DNA of 64,000 nt from Alkalihalobacillus sp047302405 (GCF_047302405.1 NZ_CP154853.1:1984001-2048000), one strand, 5' to 3'; counted from the first letter of the stretch, positions 1 through 9,201 are shown. Program-made: numbers and translations. The notes: generated from the letters alone by a model not told the origin.

Positions 1-3000
1 GTTAGCAAGAGAAGATTGTCTTTGCCGATATGTGGCATCTGTTTCTTTATAAGTAGAAAGGTAATATTCTTCAAGTGAAATCAGATCATTTAGCGATTGC
101 TTTTGATATTCAAACTCAGCCACCTTTGAATTAACTAACTCCATATGAAGTTGTTGAATCTGATCTTGACTTCTTAAAATATCTTGAGTAATAGAGTTAA
201 TCTCAGATAAAGTTTGATCGGCTGTTTGTTGAACTTGTGCTTGTTGAGTTTGAGCTGAAACAGTGGATGTGTTACCACCACTATTGTTATTGTAGTAACC
301 TAATACTTTAGGTACATAATTTTGAGTTTCTTTAAATGGAGGAATACCACCATATTTACGTACATTCCCGGGGCCTGCGTTATAAGCGGCTAATGCTTTC
401 TGAATATCTCCACCAAACGAACTTAATTGTTGAGAAAGATACTTAGCTCCACCCATGATATTTTGAAGTGGATCATATGAGTTAGATACTCCTAATCCTC
501 TAGCTGTAGCAGGCATAAGTTGCATTAACCCTTGAGCACCCGCATGAGAACGAGCGTTAGGATTAAAATTAGATTCGGCTTGGATTACGGCTGCGATTAA
601 GTTTGGATCGAGATTATATTTTTGAGCCGCTTGATTAATTTCGTTCGCATATCGTCCAGAATATGAAGAAGATGAAGACGTAGACGAGGAGGAATTGTTG
701 ATCATTCCTGTAGATTGGAAATTATTTGTGCGTAATTGAGTTTGTAGATTCTTTTGCTGATCTTTTTGGAGTTTGATTTGTTGTTCTAAAAGTTTGATTT
801 CTTGTTGAACTGCATCACGATATTTCTTTGAATGAGGTGCATATTGCGATTTAAGTTGATTGACTTTTGCTAATTCAACGTTGAGTTTTTCAAGTGAATT
901 TTTATATTTGTCAGCTATGTAGATAGAATCTTGATTAGCTTTGGAATTGTCTTTTGTTGCATTGGATGCCGATCCTGTGCTAGAAGTTAATTCATCTAAT
1001 GATGTGGCTAAGTCGTATTTTTGATTTGTGAGTTCTGGTAATTGTATACTTACCTGATCAATAGCTCTAGCAAATACACCATAACCAGAGTTGTGAATCA
1101 TTTGATTAGCTATGCCGAATACACCAGATGGACTGAGAGCAGCCATTACATTGCTCATCATGCGATTAGCTTCATTGTAGGCTTTGATTTCAGCGTTAAT
1201 TAATTGAATTCTATTCTGAGTCTCAATGAGCTGTTTGGCTGTTTTAGCTTCTTCATTGGTCATCATACCCGAAGCTAGACCAGAAGTGGCTTTTAATAGT
1301 TGTTCATCTGCTTTGATTTCATTACGAATAGCATCGATACGTATTTGACCATTTTTGACTAGGTGAGGATATTGTTTGGATAAATGTTGAACAGCTTGAG
1401 AGAGTGCTTCTTTTTGTTGTTTATTTAAATTTTCTTCACCTGAAAGCAGAGAATAGACGTTAGCGTGATGTGCGTTGGCTTCGGTTAGTTCTTTTGTGAC
1501 TCCGAATAGAGATTCTGTGATGTCGACTCTCTCTTCCATTGCACTATTAGAAGCATTTAAAGCATCTTCTTCATATTCGAAAGATTGAATCAACCCGTCA
1601 ATTGCTTCAGATCCGTCATATGTACCATTAATTAATTGATCAATTGTTTCTATGCGTTGTTGAACACCGTCTCTATTTGATATTGCTTCATTTAAATCTT
1701 GATGTTTGCTTGTGTACTCAGCTAATTTATCATCAGACATAGCTTTGTTAAAATGACGGAGCTGGGATTCATATTCTTTTAGCTCTTTATGTGCGGCTTT
1801 AAGTTCTTGAGCTGTGTCAGCATCTTTTACTTTTTTAGCTAACTCACTTCGTAGCTTATCGGCTTCCTGAACAGTATGAACATTATACTGCTCCTGAAAT
1901 TTTTGTATTTTATCATAAGATGATTTAACTTTATCTTCTATTTGACCTAAATCTTCTTCAATGTCAGCAACATTTGAATTAGCTTCAATTAATTCAATTT
2001 CAGCTAATGCTTTTGTTTGCTTCAATTGTTCATTGGTCATTTTTTCAAGGGTTGTTATGTATTCATTTGCTTTTTTATTGTTAAGCTCTAATGTATCACC
2101 ATATTGACCAGTTAACTCAATTAAATGAGGAGAAATTGAACGAATATCTTCTAGAACATTTTTTAATTCATCTTGCTTGTCGGCTCCATCGGATACTTCA
2201 TTTTTTAAGTTATCATGTTGCTCGATTAGATCTTTTAGCCTGTCTGTGCTCTCTTGACTCTTAATAGCATTTTGAACAAGTGCATCTGTATTAATATTAG
2301 ATGCCCTAGCTCCACCTATGAAAGCACTTGCCAATAGTTCAAGTCCAACTAAACCGGCACCAATCCACCCTAATGAAAGCTTTGCTCCTAATCCAGCTAA
2401 ACTGAGTGCTTGGAATGCTCTAACTAATCCATATACTCCACCAGCCAATAGGGGAAGTTTAATATTCCACCCATTTGTAGCATCGGTTAATTCAGTGAAT
2501 CCTTGCGTTAAAGTAGTAGCGACACTAATAAAACCACGAATTGTAGACTCTACACCGTTGTCACCCATCACTAAGGCTAATTCTTGCCAACTTGCTGTAA
2601 GTTGATTAATCTTAAATGCAATCGACTCTGAATAAATCTCCATTTCCTTTTGAGCTGAACCATGTGAATCATATGCATAATTAAGTAATTCAACTGTTCG
2701 AGCCTGACCTTCAATTAAAGAAGAAACCTTATTGACGTGATAAACTCCACCTAATTGTTGAGAAATAGCATTCTTTTGCTGTTTACTTAGTGTATCCCAT
2801 CTATCAGCTAAGTTTTGAATAATCACATCAGCGGCTAATAGTTCACCAGATGTACCTTTTGTAGCGACACCTAAATCTTCAAGATCAGAAATAGTGGTAT
2901 CTCGAAGGATGCGATTGTAGAAAGTCTTTAAGAAGTTACCTGCTTCTTTACCGCTAATTTTCATAACTTCTGTAACTGTAGCAATTTGAGCAGTTAACGT

Positions 3001-4302
3001 CTCAAAATCGACTTCTGCTGTTTTAGCAGCAGTACCACTCTTACTAATACCATCAGCTAGATCTTTACTTGTGCTTCCACTATTATTCGACACTTCATTG
3101 TAGACATCAACGACCCTTGTAACTTCCTGAATATCCATCCCATACTGCTTAATGGCCGCTACTAAACTGTTGCTGGCATAAGCGTCTTCCATCTCGCCAA
3201 CAGTAGCTAGTAATAAAGATGAAGTTGCCATTATCTCTGTTTCAATCTGGTCGAATCCCATCTTTGCAAATGTCTCCATAGAAGACAAAACGCCATCGAC
3301 AGTCCTTCCTAATTCAAAAGCTAACTCAATTGAATTAGATAGCATAGCTTCCATGTTCGTACCGTCTTGGGCAACCTTTTCGATACTAGTTAATTGTGTA
3401 TTTACATCGATGATAATATCACGAATAGATGTTAACCCACGTATCGCTCCATAAAAAGCCGATGAAGCTCCAACCCAAATTGGAAATTTTTTCATAGCAT
3501 TAGAAATAACATAACTTAAACTATTTGTCTCAGCAGTAGTTTTTCGTGCATCAACTCCAACTTGTCTCATAGATAACGCAAGCTTATCCATTTCATGCTT
3601 TAATCTCGGTGTGTCGGCTCTAAGCCTGTTTACAGAAGCTAATTGAGCATCTAAAGCCGCCTTATCAACAGAAGGATATTTCCTCGTTAATTCTTGGGCT
3701 TGCAACGTTTGTTTTTGTTTAAAAATTTGAAGTTGTTCATTTAGTAGTTGATTCTCTTTTTTTATAGCCTGTTCCGTCTTTTGTCTATTTTGAAGTTGCT
3801 GTTCAGCTATTTTTTGAGTATTATCAACTAATTTTCGTGAAGATTCCTCAAATCCATTCTTTAAAGTCCCGTCAGGCATACTCAACGAAACAAGATTAAA
3901 TTTTAATTTTTCTACTGTTCCATTAGCCTTCTCTACGTTTAATTGAAATTCTTTAACTTGCTTTGTCGCTGGATCAATCGTCTTATCAACTTTAACTTGG
4001 CCAAGCTCGGAATATCTTTTTACCGCTTTATCTACTTCAGTATAAAGCTCCTTAGCACCTTGCTTACTTTGATTGATCTCTTTTATAGCAGATTGATCAT
4101 CGATAATTTTTAATCCATTATTTTTTAATACTTGTTGCTGTAATTGATTAATTTGCTTTTGAATATCTTTAATGTTTTTCGTTGAAACACCAATATTCAA
4201 ATCTAAATTGGATGCAATTAGATCTAAACTTTTTTGAATCTCAGTAGTTGACAACTTTTTATTTAAATCCGCTGTTACTAGAAATCTAATATTATCGCTC
4301 AC
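1..4302 (-). CDS. Phage tail tape-measure protein with lytic transglycosylase domain (partial, 3' end beyond left edge)
   Basis: The reading frame is open over 1434 codons from a GTG at 4302 to the left edge. The Shine-Dalgarno AAAGGAG lies about 10 bases upstream of that GTG. The protein is long and largely helical: coiled-coil stretches in the first ~250 residues, a segment with hydrophobic helices around residues 560-680, then more coiled coil. At roughly residues 1225-1340 there is a soluble-lytic-transglycosylase (goose-lysozyme-like) domain, recognised by QAESNFNPNA (catalytic Glu in QAE), GAQGLMQLMPAT and ALAAYNAGPGNV. Such domains in tape-measure proteins are known to help the tail pierce peptidoglycan. 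Its place directly after the tail-tube and probable chaperone genes fits the usual siphovirus order. The C-terminal part is not visible. Confidence 0.9.
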   Translation of the reverse strand, partial: MSDNIRFLVTADLNKKLSTTEIQKSLDLIASNLDLNIGVSTKNIKDIQKQINQLQQQVLKNNGLKIIDDQSAIKEINQSKQGAKELYTEVDKAVKRYSELGQVKVDKTIDPATKQVKEFQLNVEKANGTVEKLKFNLVSLSMPDGTLKNGFEESSRKLVDNTQKIAEQQLQNRQKTEQAIKKENQLLNEQLQIFKQKQTLQAQELTRKYPSVDKAALDAQLASVNRLRADTPRLKHEMDKLALSMRQVGVDARKTTAETNSLSYVISNAMKKFPIWVGASSAFYGAIRGLTSIRDIIIDVNTQLTSIEKVAQDGTNMEAMLSNSIELAFELGRTVDGVLSSMETFAKMGFDQIETEIMATSSLLLATVGEMEDAYASNSLVAAIKQYGMDIQEVTRVVDVYNEVSNNSGSTSKDLADGISKSGTAAKTAEVDFETLTAQIATVTEVMKISGKEAGNFLKTFYNRILRDTTISDLEDLGVATKGTSGELLAADVIIQNLADRWDTLSKQQKNAISQQLGGVYHVNKVSSLIEGQARTVELLNYAYDSHGSAQKEMEIYSESIAFKINQLTASWQELALVMGDNGVESTIRGFISVATTLTQGFTELTDATNGWNIKLPLLAGGVYGLVRAFQALSLAGLGAKLSLGWIGAGLVGLELLASAFIGGARASNINTDALVQNAIKSQESTDRLKDLIEQHDNLKNEVSDGADKQDELKNVLEDIRSISPHLIELTGQYGDTLELNNKKANEYITTLEKMTNEQLKQTKALAEIELIEANSNVADIEEDLGQIEDKVKSSYDKIQKFQEQYNVHTVQEADKLRSELAKKVKDADTAQELKAAHKELKEYESQLRHFNKAMSDDKLAEYTSKHQDLNEAISNRDGVQQRIETIDQLINGTYDGSEAIDGLIQSFEYEEDALNASNSAMEERVDITESLFGVTKELTEANAHHANVYSLLSGEENLNKQQKEALSQAVQHLSKQYPHLVKNGQIRIDAIRNEIKADEQLLKATSGLASGMMTNEEAKTAKQLIETQNRIQLINAEIKAYNEANRMMSNVMAALSPSGVFGIANQMIHNSGYGVFARAIDQVSIQLPELTNQKYDLATSLDELTSSTGSASNATKDNSKANQDSIYIADKYKNSLEKLNVELAKVNQLKSQYAPHSKKYRDAVQQEIKLLEQQIKLQKDQQKNLQTQLRTNNFQSTGMINNSSSSTSSSSSYSGRYANEINQAAQKYNLDPNLIAAVIQAESNFNPNARSHAGAQGLMQLMPATARGLGVSNSYDPLQNIMGGAKYLSQQLSSFGGDIQKALAAYNAGPGNVRKYGGIPPFKETQNYVPKVLGYYNNNSGGNTSTVSAQTQQAQVQQTADQTLSEINSITQDILRSQDQIQQLHMELVNSKVAEFEYQKQSLNDLISLEEYYLSTYKETDATYRQRQSSLAN

Positions 4303-4341
4303 CGGTCACTCTCCTTTCCATTAAAAAGAAAGTGAACCGTA

Positions 4342-4875
4342 TCAGCCCACTTCCTCACTTTTTTCCTCTTCAATTTTGAATGCATTATTAATCAATTCTT
4401 GATTCGCAATCTTTAATTCTGTAAATTTCCGTTCAGCTTGCTTCATAAAGTCATCTTGTACTTTCGCTTGAGCTACGACTTCACTCATAGATCCCCAAAC
4501 TTTTTCAAGCTCTGATGGATCAAAAGCAACTTCAATAATTTCTTTATAAAAGCCACTGTTGATAAGGTTGTCCATGAAAATAATTTGCTTTTCAAATTCA
4601 TCGGGAACACTTGTCTTTAAATGAGTAAAATATTTAACGCACAAAAACATGACATATTGTGGAATAAAATCTGCTTCCAATGTGATATTTTTATCGTTTG
4701 CATAAAGAATTTTCTGTTGTAATTCCTTCATTAACTCCTGAATATCAGTTTCCTTGAATTTAGGAGAAAACTCTAATACACTACCATTTGATAGCTCAAC
4801 TTCCTCTTTTTTATTCAGCTTTTTAGCTGCATTGTTGATACTTGTCATAGTTAATTTACTCTTCTTGTTTGCCAT
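4342..4875 (-). CDS. Probable phage tail assembly chaperone
   Basis: 177 residues, with a Lys-rich start, an acidic helical middle and a Glu-rich C terminus. I assign the role by position only: in siphoviruses a small acidic tail assembly chaperone sits between the tail-tube gene and the tape-measure gene, and this gene does exactly that, 39 bases before the tape-measure start. Many chaperones are extended by a -1 frameshift. Here the next start codon is too close for an extension, so a single product is expected. No family motif was recognised. Confidence 0.55.
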   Translation of the reverse strand: MANKKSKLTMTSINNAAKKLNKKEEVELSNGSVLEFSPKFKETDIQELMKELQQKILYANDKNITLEADFIPQYVMFLCVKYFTHLKTSVPDEFEKQIIFMDNLINSGFYKEIIEVAFDPSELEKVWGSMSEVVAQAKVQDDFMKQAERKFTELKIANQELINNAFKIEEEKSEEVG

Positions 4876-4954
4876 GTTTAATCATTCTCCTTTTAATCTT
4901 TTTTTATAAAAATAAAGCGTGAAAATATAAACTATTTAAACCTTTTATTTTTAT

Positions 4955-4978
4955 AAAAAGGGGAAGTTACTCCCCTTA
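4955..4978 (-). terminator. Weak terminator-like hairpin after the tail-tube gene
   Basis: On the minus strand AAGGGGA and TCCCCTT form a 7-bp stem with a 6-base loop, followed by TTTATAAAAATAAAA. It lies just past the stop codon (4987-4989) of the frameshift extension. It could partly end transcription or protect the abundant tail-tube mRNA. The U-tract is broken, so full termination is doubtful. Confidence 0.35.
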
Positions 4979-4986
4979 ATTATGTA

Positions 4987-5289
4987 TTAATCTTCCTCAT
5001 CAGGATCTGGTTCAGGTGGAGGAGGGGCTTCATCGGTTGTTATGATTAATCGTTCAGACAATCCCGATTCCTCTCCGTCCTCAGAAACAGCAGATACACG
5101 ATAGGTATATTCTGTTTCCTCATCTAATCCTGAATCATGATATTCCGTATCCGTAACGGTATCAATTACTTGACCATCTCTACGAATCTTATAATGCTTA
5201 ATTCCCCCAAAATATTCAACAGGACTCCAAGAAAACTCTACTGATTCATGATCTATGGAGTTTACTGTTAATCCTTGGGGTTTATTAGG
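4987..5289 (-). CDS. Frameshift extension of the tail protein: fibronectin-III-like domain (+1 frame)
   Basis: This frame has no start codon or ribosome site of its own. It begins inside the CCC-TAA end of the tail-tube gene: a +1 slip from CCC to CCT lets translation run on for 100 codons, to TAA at 4987-4989. The peptide begins PNKPQGLTVN and contains VEFSWSP, HYKIRRDG, TEYTYRVSAVSEDG and SERLIITT. These are the tryptophan, the Y-x-I strand, the YxYRVxAV strand and the SxxxxxTT end typical of fibronectin type III folds. It ends in a Pro/Asp/Glu-rich tail. Full coding density with no start supports programmed frameshifting. Family knowledge: SPP1 and Listeria phage PSA use +1 slips at similar CCC-stop sites. 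Confidence 0.75.
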   Translation of the reverse strand, partial: PNKPQGLTVNSIDHESVEFSWSPVEYFGGIKHYKIRRDGQVIDTVTDTEYHDSGLDEETEYTYRVSAVSEDGEESGLSERLIITTDEAPPPPEPDPDEED

Positions 5290-6022
5290 GCGTATCCGTT
5301 ACTGGAATACGTTTGAACGCTCCAATTTTAGAATGTTCTTTTGGCTTCAGCACTCGGAATGACATTTCATGTGTTACGGCTTCACGAGCGGAAGCCGTAC
5401 TAATTGAGAAGTTTGCAGAAGGCTTAACACGAGGATACTCAAATTGCAATAATGACATTGTTTGCTCATCATCATCGATTTCTAAAGTTTCAAGAACAAG
5501 CTTTACATCCTTTGGAAATTTACCAGAATCGATTTCAATTGTTTGAGTCGTCTGAGGTGTTTTGTATTTGTAAGTCACAACTCGTACAGAATCGCCTTCT
5601 TCCACACCGCTTGAAAATGCAACTTCTTTTCCTGTGATAAGGATTCTTTCATGTGCTATTACTTTCCCGTCAGAATCCTCAACTACCATATCTTTTTCTC
5701 CAAGAGGTGTATTATCTAAGGAAATTGTGTCATCCTCTCCGACTTTATACCACTTTGGCATTGCATAAGCTTCGCCCTCACCTGTGATTACATCTGTTCC
5801 CACATGCTGTGCTAAAGCTTTAAAGTTAAAGCGTGGTGTTTGGAAATCAATTGTAATTTCACGTCTACCGTGTAAAATGGCAATTAACTCATTTCTTCCT
5901 GCAATTACATCATTTGTTTCTGTTTCAATTCCGATATCCGCTTGTGATAACTCATCTTGTGCGATAACCTCACCATCGGCTGAAATAAGTAAAGCCTTAA
6001 ATACATCTGCTACTAAAGACAT
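5285..6022 (-). CDS. Phage major tail (tube) protein
   Basis: 245 residues, in the usual size range of siphovirus tail-tube proteins. It starts MSLVADVFKALL after AATGGAGG and ends in PVTDTP. Position gives the role: after the tail-completion-like gene and before the probable chaperone and tape measure. The last sense codon is CCC followed by TAA. The +1 frame stays open for exactly 100 further codons and encodes a fibronectin type III-like domain (see the extension entry). This is the arrangement known for SPP1 gp17.1/gp17.1*. The short form would build the tube and the long form would decorate it. Confidence 0.75.
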   Translation of the reverse strand: MSLVADVFKALLISADGEVIAQDELSQADIGIETETNDVIAGRNELIAILHGRREITIDFQTPRFNFKALAQHVGTDVITGEGEAYAMPKWYKVGEDDTISLDNTPLGEKDMVVEDSDGKVIAHERILITGKEVAFSSGVEEGDSVRVVTYKYKTPQTTQTIEIDSGKFPKDVKLVLETLEIDDDEQTMSLLQFEYPRVKPSANFSISTASAREAVTHEMSFRVLKPKEHSKIGAFKRIPVTDTP

Positions 6023-6082
6023 TAAAAAACCTCCATTAATTTTTTTATTTAATAAAAAATAAGACCAGCTATTTAACTGCTC

Positions 6083-6826
6083 TTACTTGATACTCTCTTT
6101 TATATTGCTTAACTTGTCGCCACTCACGAATAATCCATCGTACGGGTTGCTACTGATATTAGTTTTTTCAGCGAAATGTAACTTGCTAATTTCTTTTGCG
6201 TGACCAATCATGGCTAGATTAGCTTCATAAGATTTAATTTTATTTACACGAGCAAACTCAGACCTTATTTGATAAACTGTATAATCTAATAATTCACTTG
6301 GATGTTTACCACTTGCAACTTGGATTGTGGTTAAAAATTCTTCTATGTCCATATCTATCCCATTTTTAGCCCTTGCTCTCAACACCATTTCAGCCCATTC
6401 TTGCTTGATTTTACTTTTAAAAACAGGCGGCTCAAAGATTAGGTTTTGTTGCATAATAAGTTCCCGCAAAGCATCATAATTTTTACTATGGATGACATTG
6501 CTACCGACCTTAAATGCTAATTGATAGCTTGGTTGACTCGATATCAATTTCACATCATCAATTCGCATGACGAGCTTAAATAATCTTATTAGATTATCTA
6601 TTACATTGCTTTTAGGATCGCTTATGGAAATAACTCCAAGTAAATCCAATAGTTTTAAATCTTCATTTTCTACGGTTTTTTTCATGTGATCAACATCAAA
6701 ATGATTATAGTTAAGCGTTAATATACTAACAAGTTTCATGAACTCATCATAATCTCTTACCCTAATCGGATATACATTACCTATGCTTTTTAAATAAGTA
6801 GGCTCACCTTTCCAGTTTTTAAGCAT
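6083..6826 (-). CDS. Phage protein of unknown function in the tail gene cluster
   Basis: 247 residues, helical and mixed in charge, with no motif I recognise. It overlaps the upstream gene by one base (6826), so the two are probably translationally coupled. A hairpin (AAGAGCAG...CTGGTCTT) followed by TTATTTTTTATT lies between its stop and the tail-tube start. Its place between the tail-completion-like gene and the tail tube suggests a structural or assembly role, which is inference only. Confidence 0.6.
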   Translation of the reverse strand: MLKNWKGEPTYLKSIGNVYPIRVRDYDEFMKLVSILTLNYNHFDVDHMKKTVENEDLKLLDLLGVISISDPKSNVIDNLIRLFKLVMRIDDVKLISSQPSYQLAFKVGSNVIHSKNYDALRELIMQQNLIFEPPVFKSKIKQEWAEMVLRARAKNGIDMDIEEFLTTIQVASGKHPSELLDYTVYQIRSEFARVNKIKSYEANLAMIGHAKEISKLHFAEKTNISSNPYDGLFVSGDKLSNIKESIK

Positions 6827-7329
6827 TACTTAACGCTCCCAAAAGCAAAACGAAGCCTGAATCCTACATAATGCTTGCTTACGGCTCCAATTTGACTGCC
6901 ACCTACAAAATCCATCTTACCTAAACCCGTCACATGTTTATTAAATAAAATATCTGCAATTTTGTCACAGATCCACTCTAATCGGAAATCATTCTGAAAT
7001 GAATGGGGAACCAAAACATCTATAATGACATCTTGACTGGCAGTTTTGTAGTTACCGGTTGCGGAACGATTGTGAGGATAAAATAGAACACGGGGAACTT
7101 CATCAGTCTCTAATTCCACTTCACTGACTGTAGGAGTAATTCGACTATTGATAATTCCCCATTTTTCATTGTCAGGAAGAGATAATATATCTGGCCTATC
7201 TAATGTATCGATTAACACATTATCATTTAAATTTTTAGCAGGATAAACCAATAGTTTTAGCAAATCCTTGTCTTTAACTAAAGCACTATAAACATCCATT
7301 ACATTTTCACGTAATCGCATTGGTCGCAA
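6826..7329 (-). CDS. Putative phage tail-completion / head-tail connection protein
   Basis: 167 residues. The gene lies two places upstream of the tail tube, where siphoviruses carry tail terminator or head-tail joining genes. Mid-protein strands such as VPRVLFYPHNRS and VIIDVLVPH, and the C-terminal VGFRLRFAFG, resemble the beta-rich fold of such proteins. I could not confirm a named family. It is coupled to the next gene by a one-base overlap. Confidence 0.45.
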   Translation of the reverse strand: MRPMRLRENVMDVYSALVKDKDLLKLLVYPAKNLNDNVLIDTLDRPDILSLPDNEKWGIINSRITPTVSEVELETDEVPRVLFYPHNRSATGNYKTASQDVIIDVLVPHSFQNDFRLEWICDKIADILFNKHVTGLGKMDFVGGSQIGAVSKHYVGFRLRFAFGSVK

Positions 7330-7348
7330 TCACCTCCCTTTATTTAAC

Positions 7349-7540
7349 TTACTTGATAGGTTCGAATATGTACTCATCTTTATCATCTAGATCATCTTCA
7401 TCAATGAAATGATGTGAAAGATCATCATAAATCGAATCTATGATATTAATTGCATCATCTTGAGTTAATCTTGGATCTTTTTCTAACTCTTCAAACATCT
7501 CTTCAAGCTGTCTCATAAACTTAGAGTAATCCTCACTCAT
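7349..7540 (-). CDS. Small acidic phage protein, unknown
   Basis: 63 residues from the ATG at 7540, which has AAGGTGA upstream. A longer in-frame start three codons earlier lacks this spacing. The protein is strongly acidic (DEDDLDDKDEY near the end) and predicted helical. It overlaps the end of the preceding small gene by 8 bases, so it belongs to the same transcript. No function can be assigned. Confidence 0.5.
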   Translation of the reverse strand: MSEDYSKFMRQLEEMFEELEKDPRLTQDDAINIIDSIYDDLSHHFIDEDDLDDKDEYIFEPIK

Positions 7541-7652
7541 AAATGTCACCTTGTTTTTTCATATCAGTATCGTTATCCTCTAGAGCTTCAATCATGTCTG
7601 CAAATTGCTCTAATCCTGCGATAAAACTTTCTTTCTGTTCTTTGGTTGTCAT
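7533..7652 (-). CDS. Very small phage protein, unknown
   Basis: 39 residues, MTTKEQKESFIAGLEQFADM to GDIYE. I chose the ATG at 7652 because GGAGGG stands 9 bases upstream. The longer in-frame start at 7757 lies inside the HNH endonuclease gene and has no such site. It is acidic and amphipathic-helical. Confidence 0.45.
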   Translation of the reverse strand: MTTKEQKESFIAGLEQFADMIEALEDNDTDMKKQGDIYE

Positions 7653-7708
7653 TCTATTTTCCCTCCAATCAATGCGAAATTGATCCAATTCCTTCATTTT
7701 TATAAGCT

Positions 7709-8521
7709 TTAACAAACAATACTCATATATCGCTCTCTCGCTGGATGGGTTGTCCAACGTTTACCATTTACAATTTGACTTATGCATGGTTGTGAAACAT
7801 TAAAAATTTCAGCTATTTTCACAACACCGTAACCACTTGAAAACAATTTAAATACTTCATCAACTTGTTCGTAATCCAATCCTCTTTTACCATTTCTTGT
7901 TGCTTCAGACCTCTCTAAAAGCGTCAATTTAGGCTTAATAACCTTTTCAACTTTAGGTCTTCCTACACTCAATCCATTTGCAACAGCTCGCTTAGTATTA
8001 ACCTCTGGCAATACCCATTCCAGATTTTCCTTTAAATTAAAAAGTTGATTATCTTTAGGATTACTGAACAACTTAATGTTTTTATGGTCAATAACCAAAC
8101 CATCAGCCCAACCATCAATCCAGCCCAAACCAACTAATCGATGCATATACACAGTTTTAGACCTATTATCTTTATTCCTCAACCCGTAGCGAAAATAATA
8201 TGTTCTATCACCACCAATATGCGGTTTTACATACCTTTTCCAATCGGTATTATATACGCCTATGTATCCATCATCAAACATATGTACTTCATAAAAATCT
8301 TTTATCTCATGTAATGTAGGCAACGTATTCACTTTTATTTTGTCAATAATTTCATAGTTACTTCTCATTTTCGAATAAAATTCTGGATCGGTATAGTTTT
8401 TTCGTCCATTTTGAACGGTAATGACAATCTCTATTTTCTCATTTCCACAGGGTTCACAATAGCTATTATCATCAATAACCATGCAATTAGTGCAATACTT
8501 GGAACTCTTCCGCTCCATCAA
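7709..8521 (-). CDS. HNH homing endonuclease with C-terminal HTH
   Basis: 270 residues. An N-terminal zinc-ribbon-like CTNC...CEPC module (about residues 10-25) is followed by an HNH core: VYMHRLV (His127), VIDHKN (His146) and NLKENLEWV (about 162-170), which match the HNH_3 type of homing enzymes. The C-terminal ~50 residues (YEQVDEVFKLFSSGYGVVKI, then AEIFNVSQPCISQIVNGKRW) read as a helix-turn-helix. Such free-standing endonucleases invade phage operons and cut alleles lacking them. The gene overlaps the upstream 90-residue gene by 35 bases. Its start (TTG/ATG at 8521/8518) lies inside that gene with no strong ribosome site. Confidence 0.85.
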   Translation of the reverse strand: MMERKSSKYCTNCMVIDDNSYCEPCGNEKIEIVITVQNGRKNYTDPEFYSKMRSNYEIIDKIKVNTLPTLHEIKDFYEVHMFDDGYIGVYNTDWKRYVKPHIGGDRTYYFRYGLRNKDNRSKTVYMHRLVGLGWIDGWADGLVIDHKNIKLFSNPKDNQLFNLKENLEWVLPEVNTKRAVANGLSVGRPKVEKVIKPKLTLLERSEATRNGKRGLDYEQVDEVFKLFSSGYGVVKIAEIFNVSQPCISQIVNGKRWTTHPARERYMSIVC

Positions 8522-8759
8522 TCTCAGCCACCTTTCGTACGTTTACTTTCATCCACTCTCCATTCTTAATAAGTTTAAGAGCTAGTTGGAAGTAATCACC
8601 CTTTATCAATTCATAGCTCTCCCTAAATAATTCATTTGTGCTCTCAATCTTTGCGATTTCTTCAACACATTTCTCTTCATTTTCAGCAATAAATAGCCGT
8701 ATGTCTTCAACATTGTCTAAATCTTGCGGAGTACACAAATATAAATATTTTTTACTCAT
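8487..8759 (-). CDS. Small phage protein, unknown
   Basis: 90 residues from the ATG at 8759, which overlaps the end of the upstream gene by 8 bases. It begins MSKKYLYLCTPQDLDNVEDI. It is mixed alpha/beta with no known motif. The last 35 bases overlap the HNH endonuclease start. Confidence 0.45.
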   Translation of the reverse strand: MSKKYLYLCTPQDLDNVEDIRLFIAENEEKCVEEIAKIESTNELFRESYELIKGDYFQLALKLIKNGEWMKVNVRKVAEIDGAEEFQVLH

Positions 8760-9132
8760 ATCGAACACCGCTTAATTTAATCTTTGGCAAGTTGTGATTC
8801 ATTGGTACCCTTTGATTAAATTCAGGTAATTCAATTCCTTTTTCCTTTGCTTTATCTAAGAGACTAGCTAACTCAGATTTATTAATGACCTGGTCTTTTA
8901 AAGAAGTTGATTCCTTCTCCTCATTTGTTTCACTTTTATATTTCACATGTACGAGCACATGATCAAGTTTTTCATTTAATAAACGCAAATCAGTTTCATA
9001 TTGCTCAAAGTACCTTTGCGACAACCCTTTATATAAATTGTCTAACTGTTCTTTTACCGCACGTCTAGTTGTGTAATAGATTATATCGTCTAATTGTTCT
9101 TTTGTTAAAATCACCATTTCATCACGTTTCAT
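8752..9132 (-). CDS. Phage protein with coiled-coil region, unknown
   Basis: 126 residues, starting at an ATG with AAAGGATAG upstream. Residues 20-75 are predicted coiled coil (many E, K and L), and the C-terminal third is basic with PMNHNLPKIKL. It is the first gene after the long structured non-coding stretch, so it probably opens the late (tail) transcript. Function unknown. Confidence 0.5.
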   Translation of the reverse strand: MKRDEMVILTKEQLDDIIYYTTRRAVKEQLDNLYKGLSQRYFEQYETDLRLLNEKLDHVLVHVKYKSETNEEKESTSLKDQVINKSELASLLDKAKEKGIELPEFNQRVPMNHNLPKIKLSGVRYE

Positions 9133-9201
9133 TTTATCTATCCTTTCATCTCTTTTAATTTAAAATTAAGGAAGGGGGATAATACGAGGAATGCACGAAC
9201 A

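Noticed and set aside
2318..2605. Plus-strand frame of 95 codons
   Set aside because: It lies fully inside the tape-measure gene on the other strand and has no ribosome site.
4303..4400. -1 frameshift extension of the tail chaperone
   Set aside because: Only 39 bases separate its stop from the tape-measure start, and no slippery heptamer precedes the stop.
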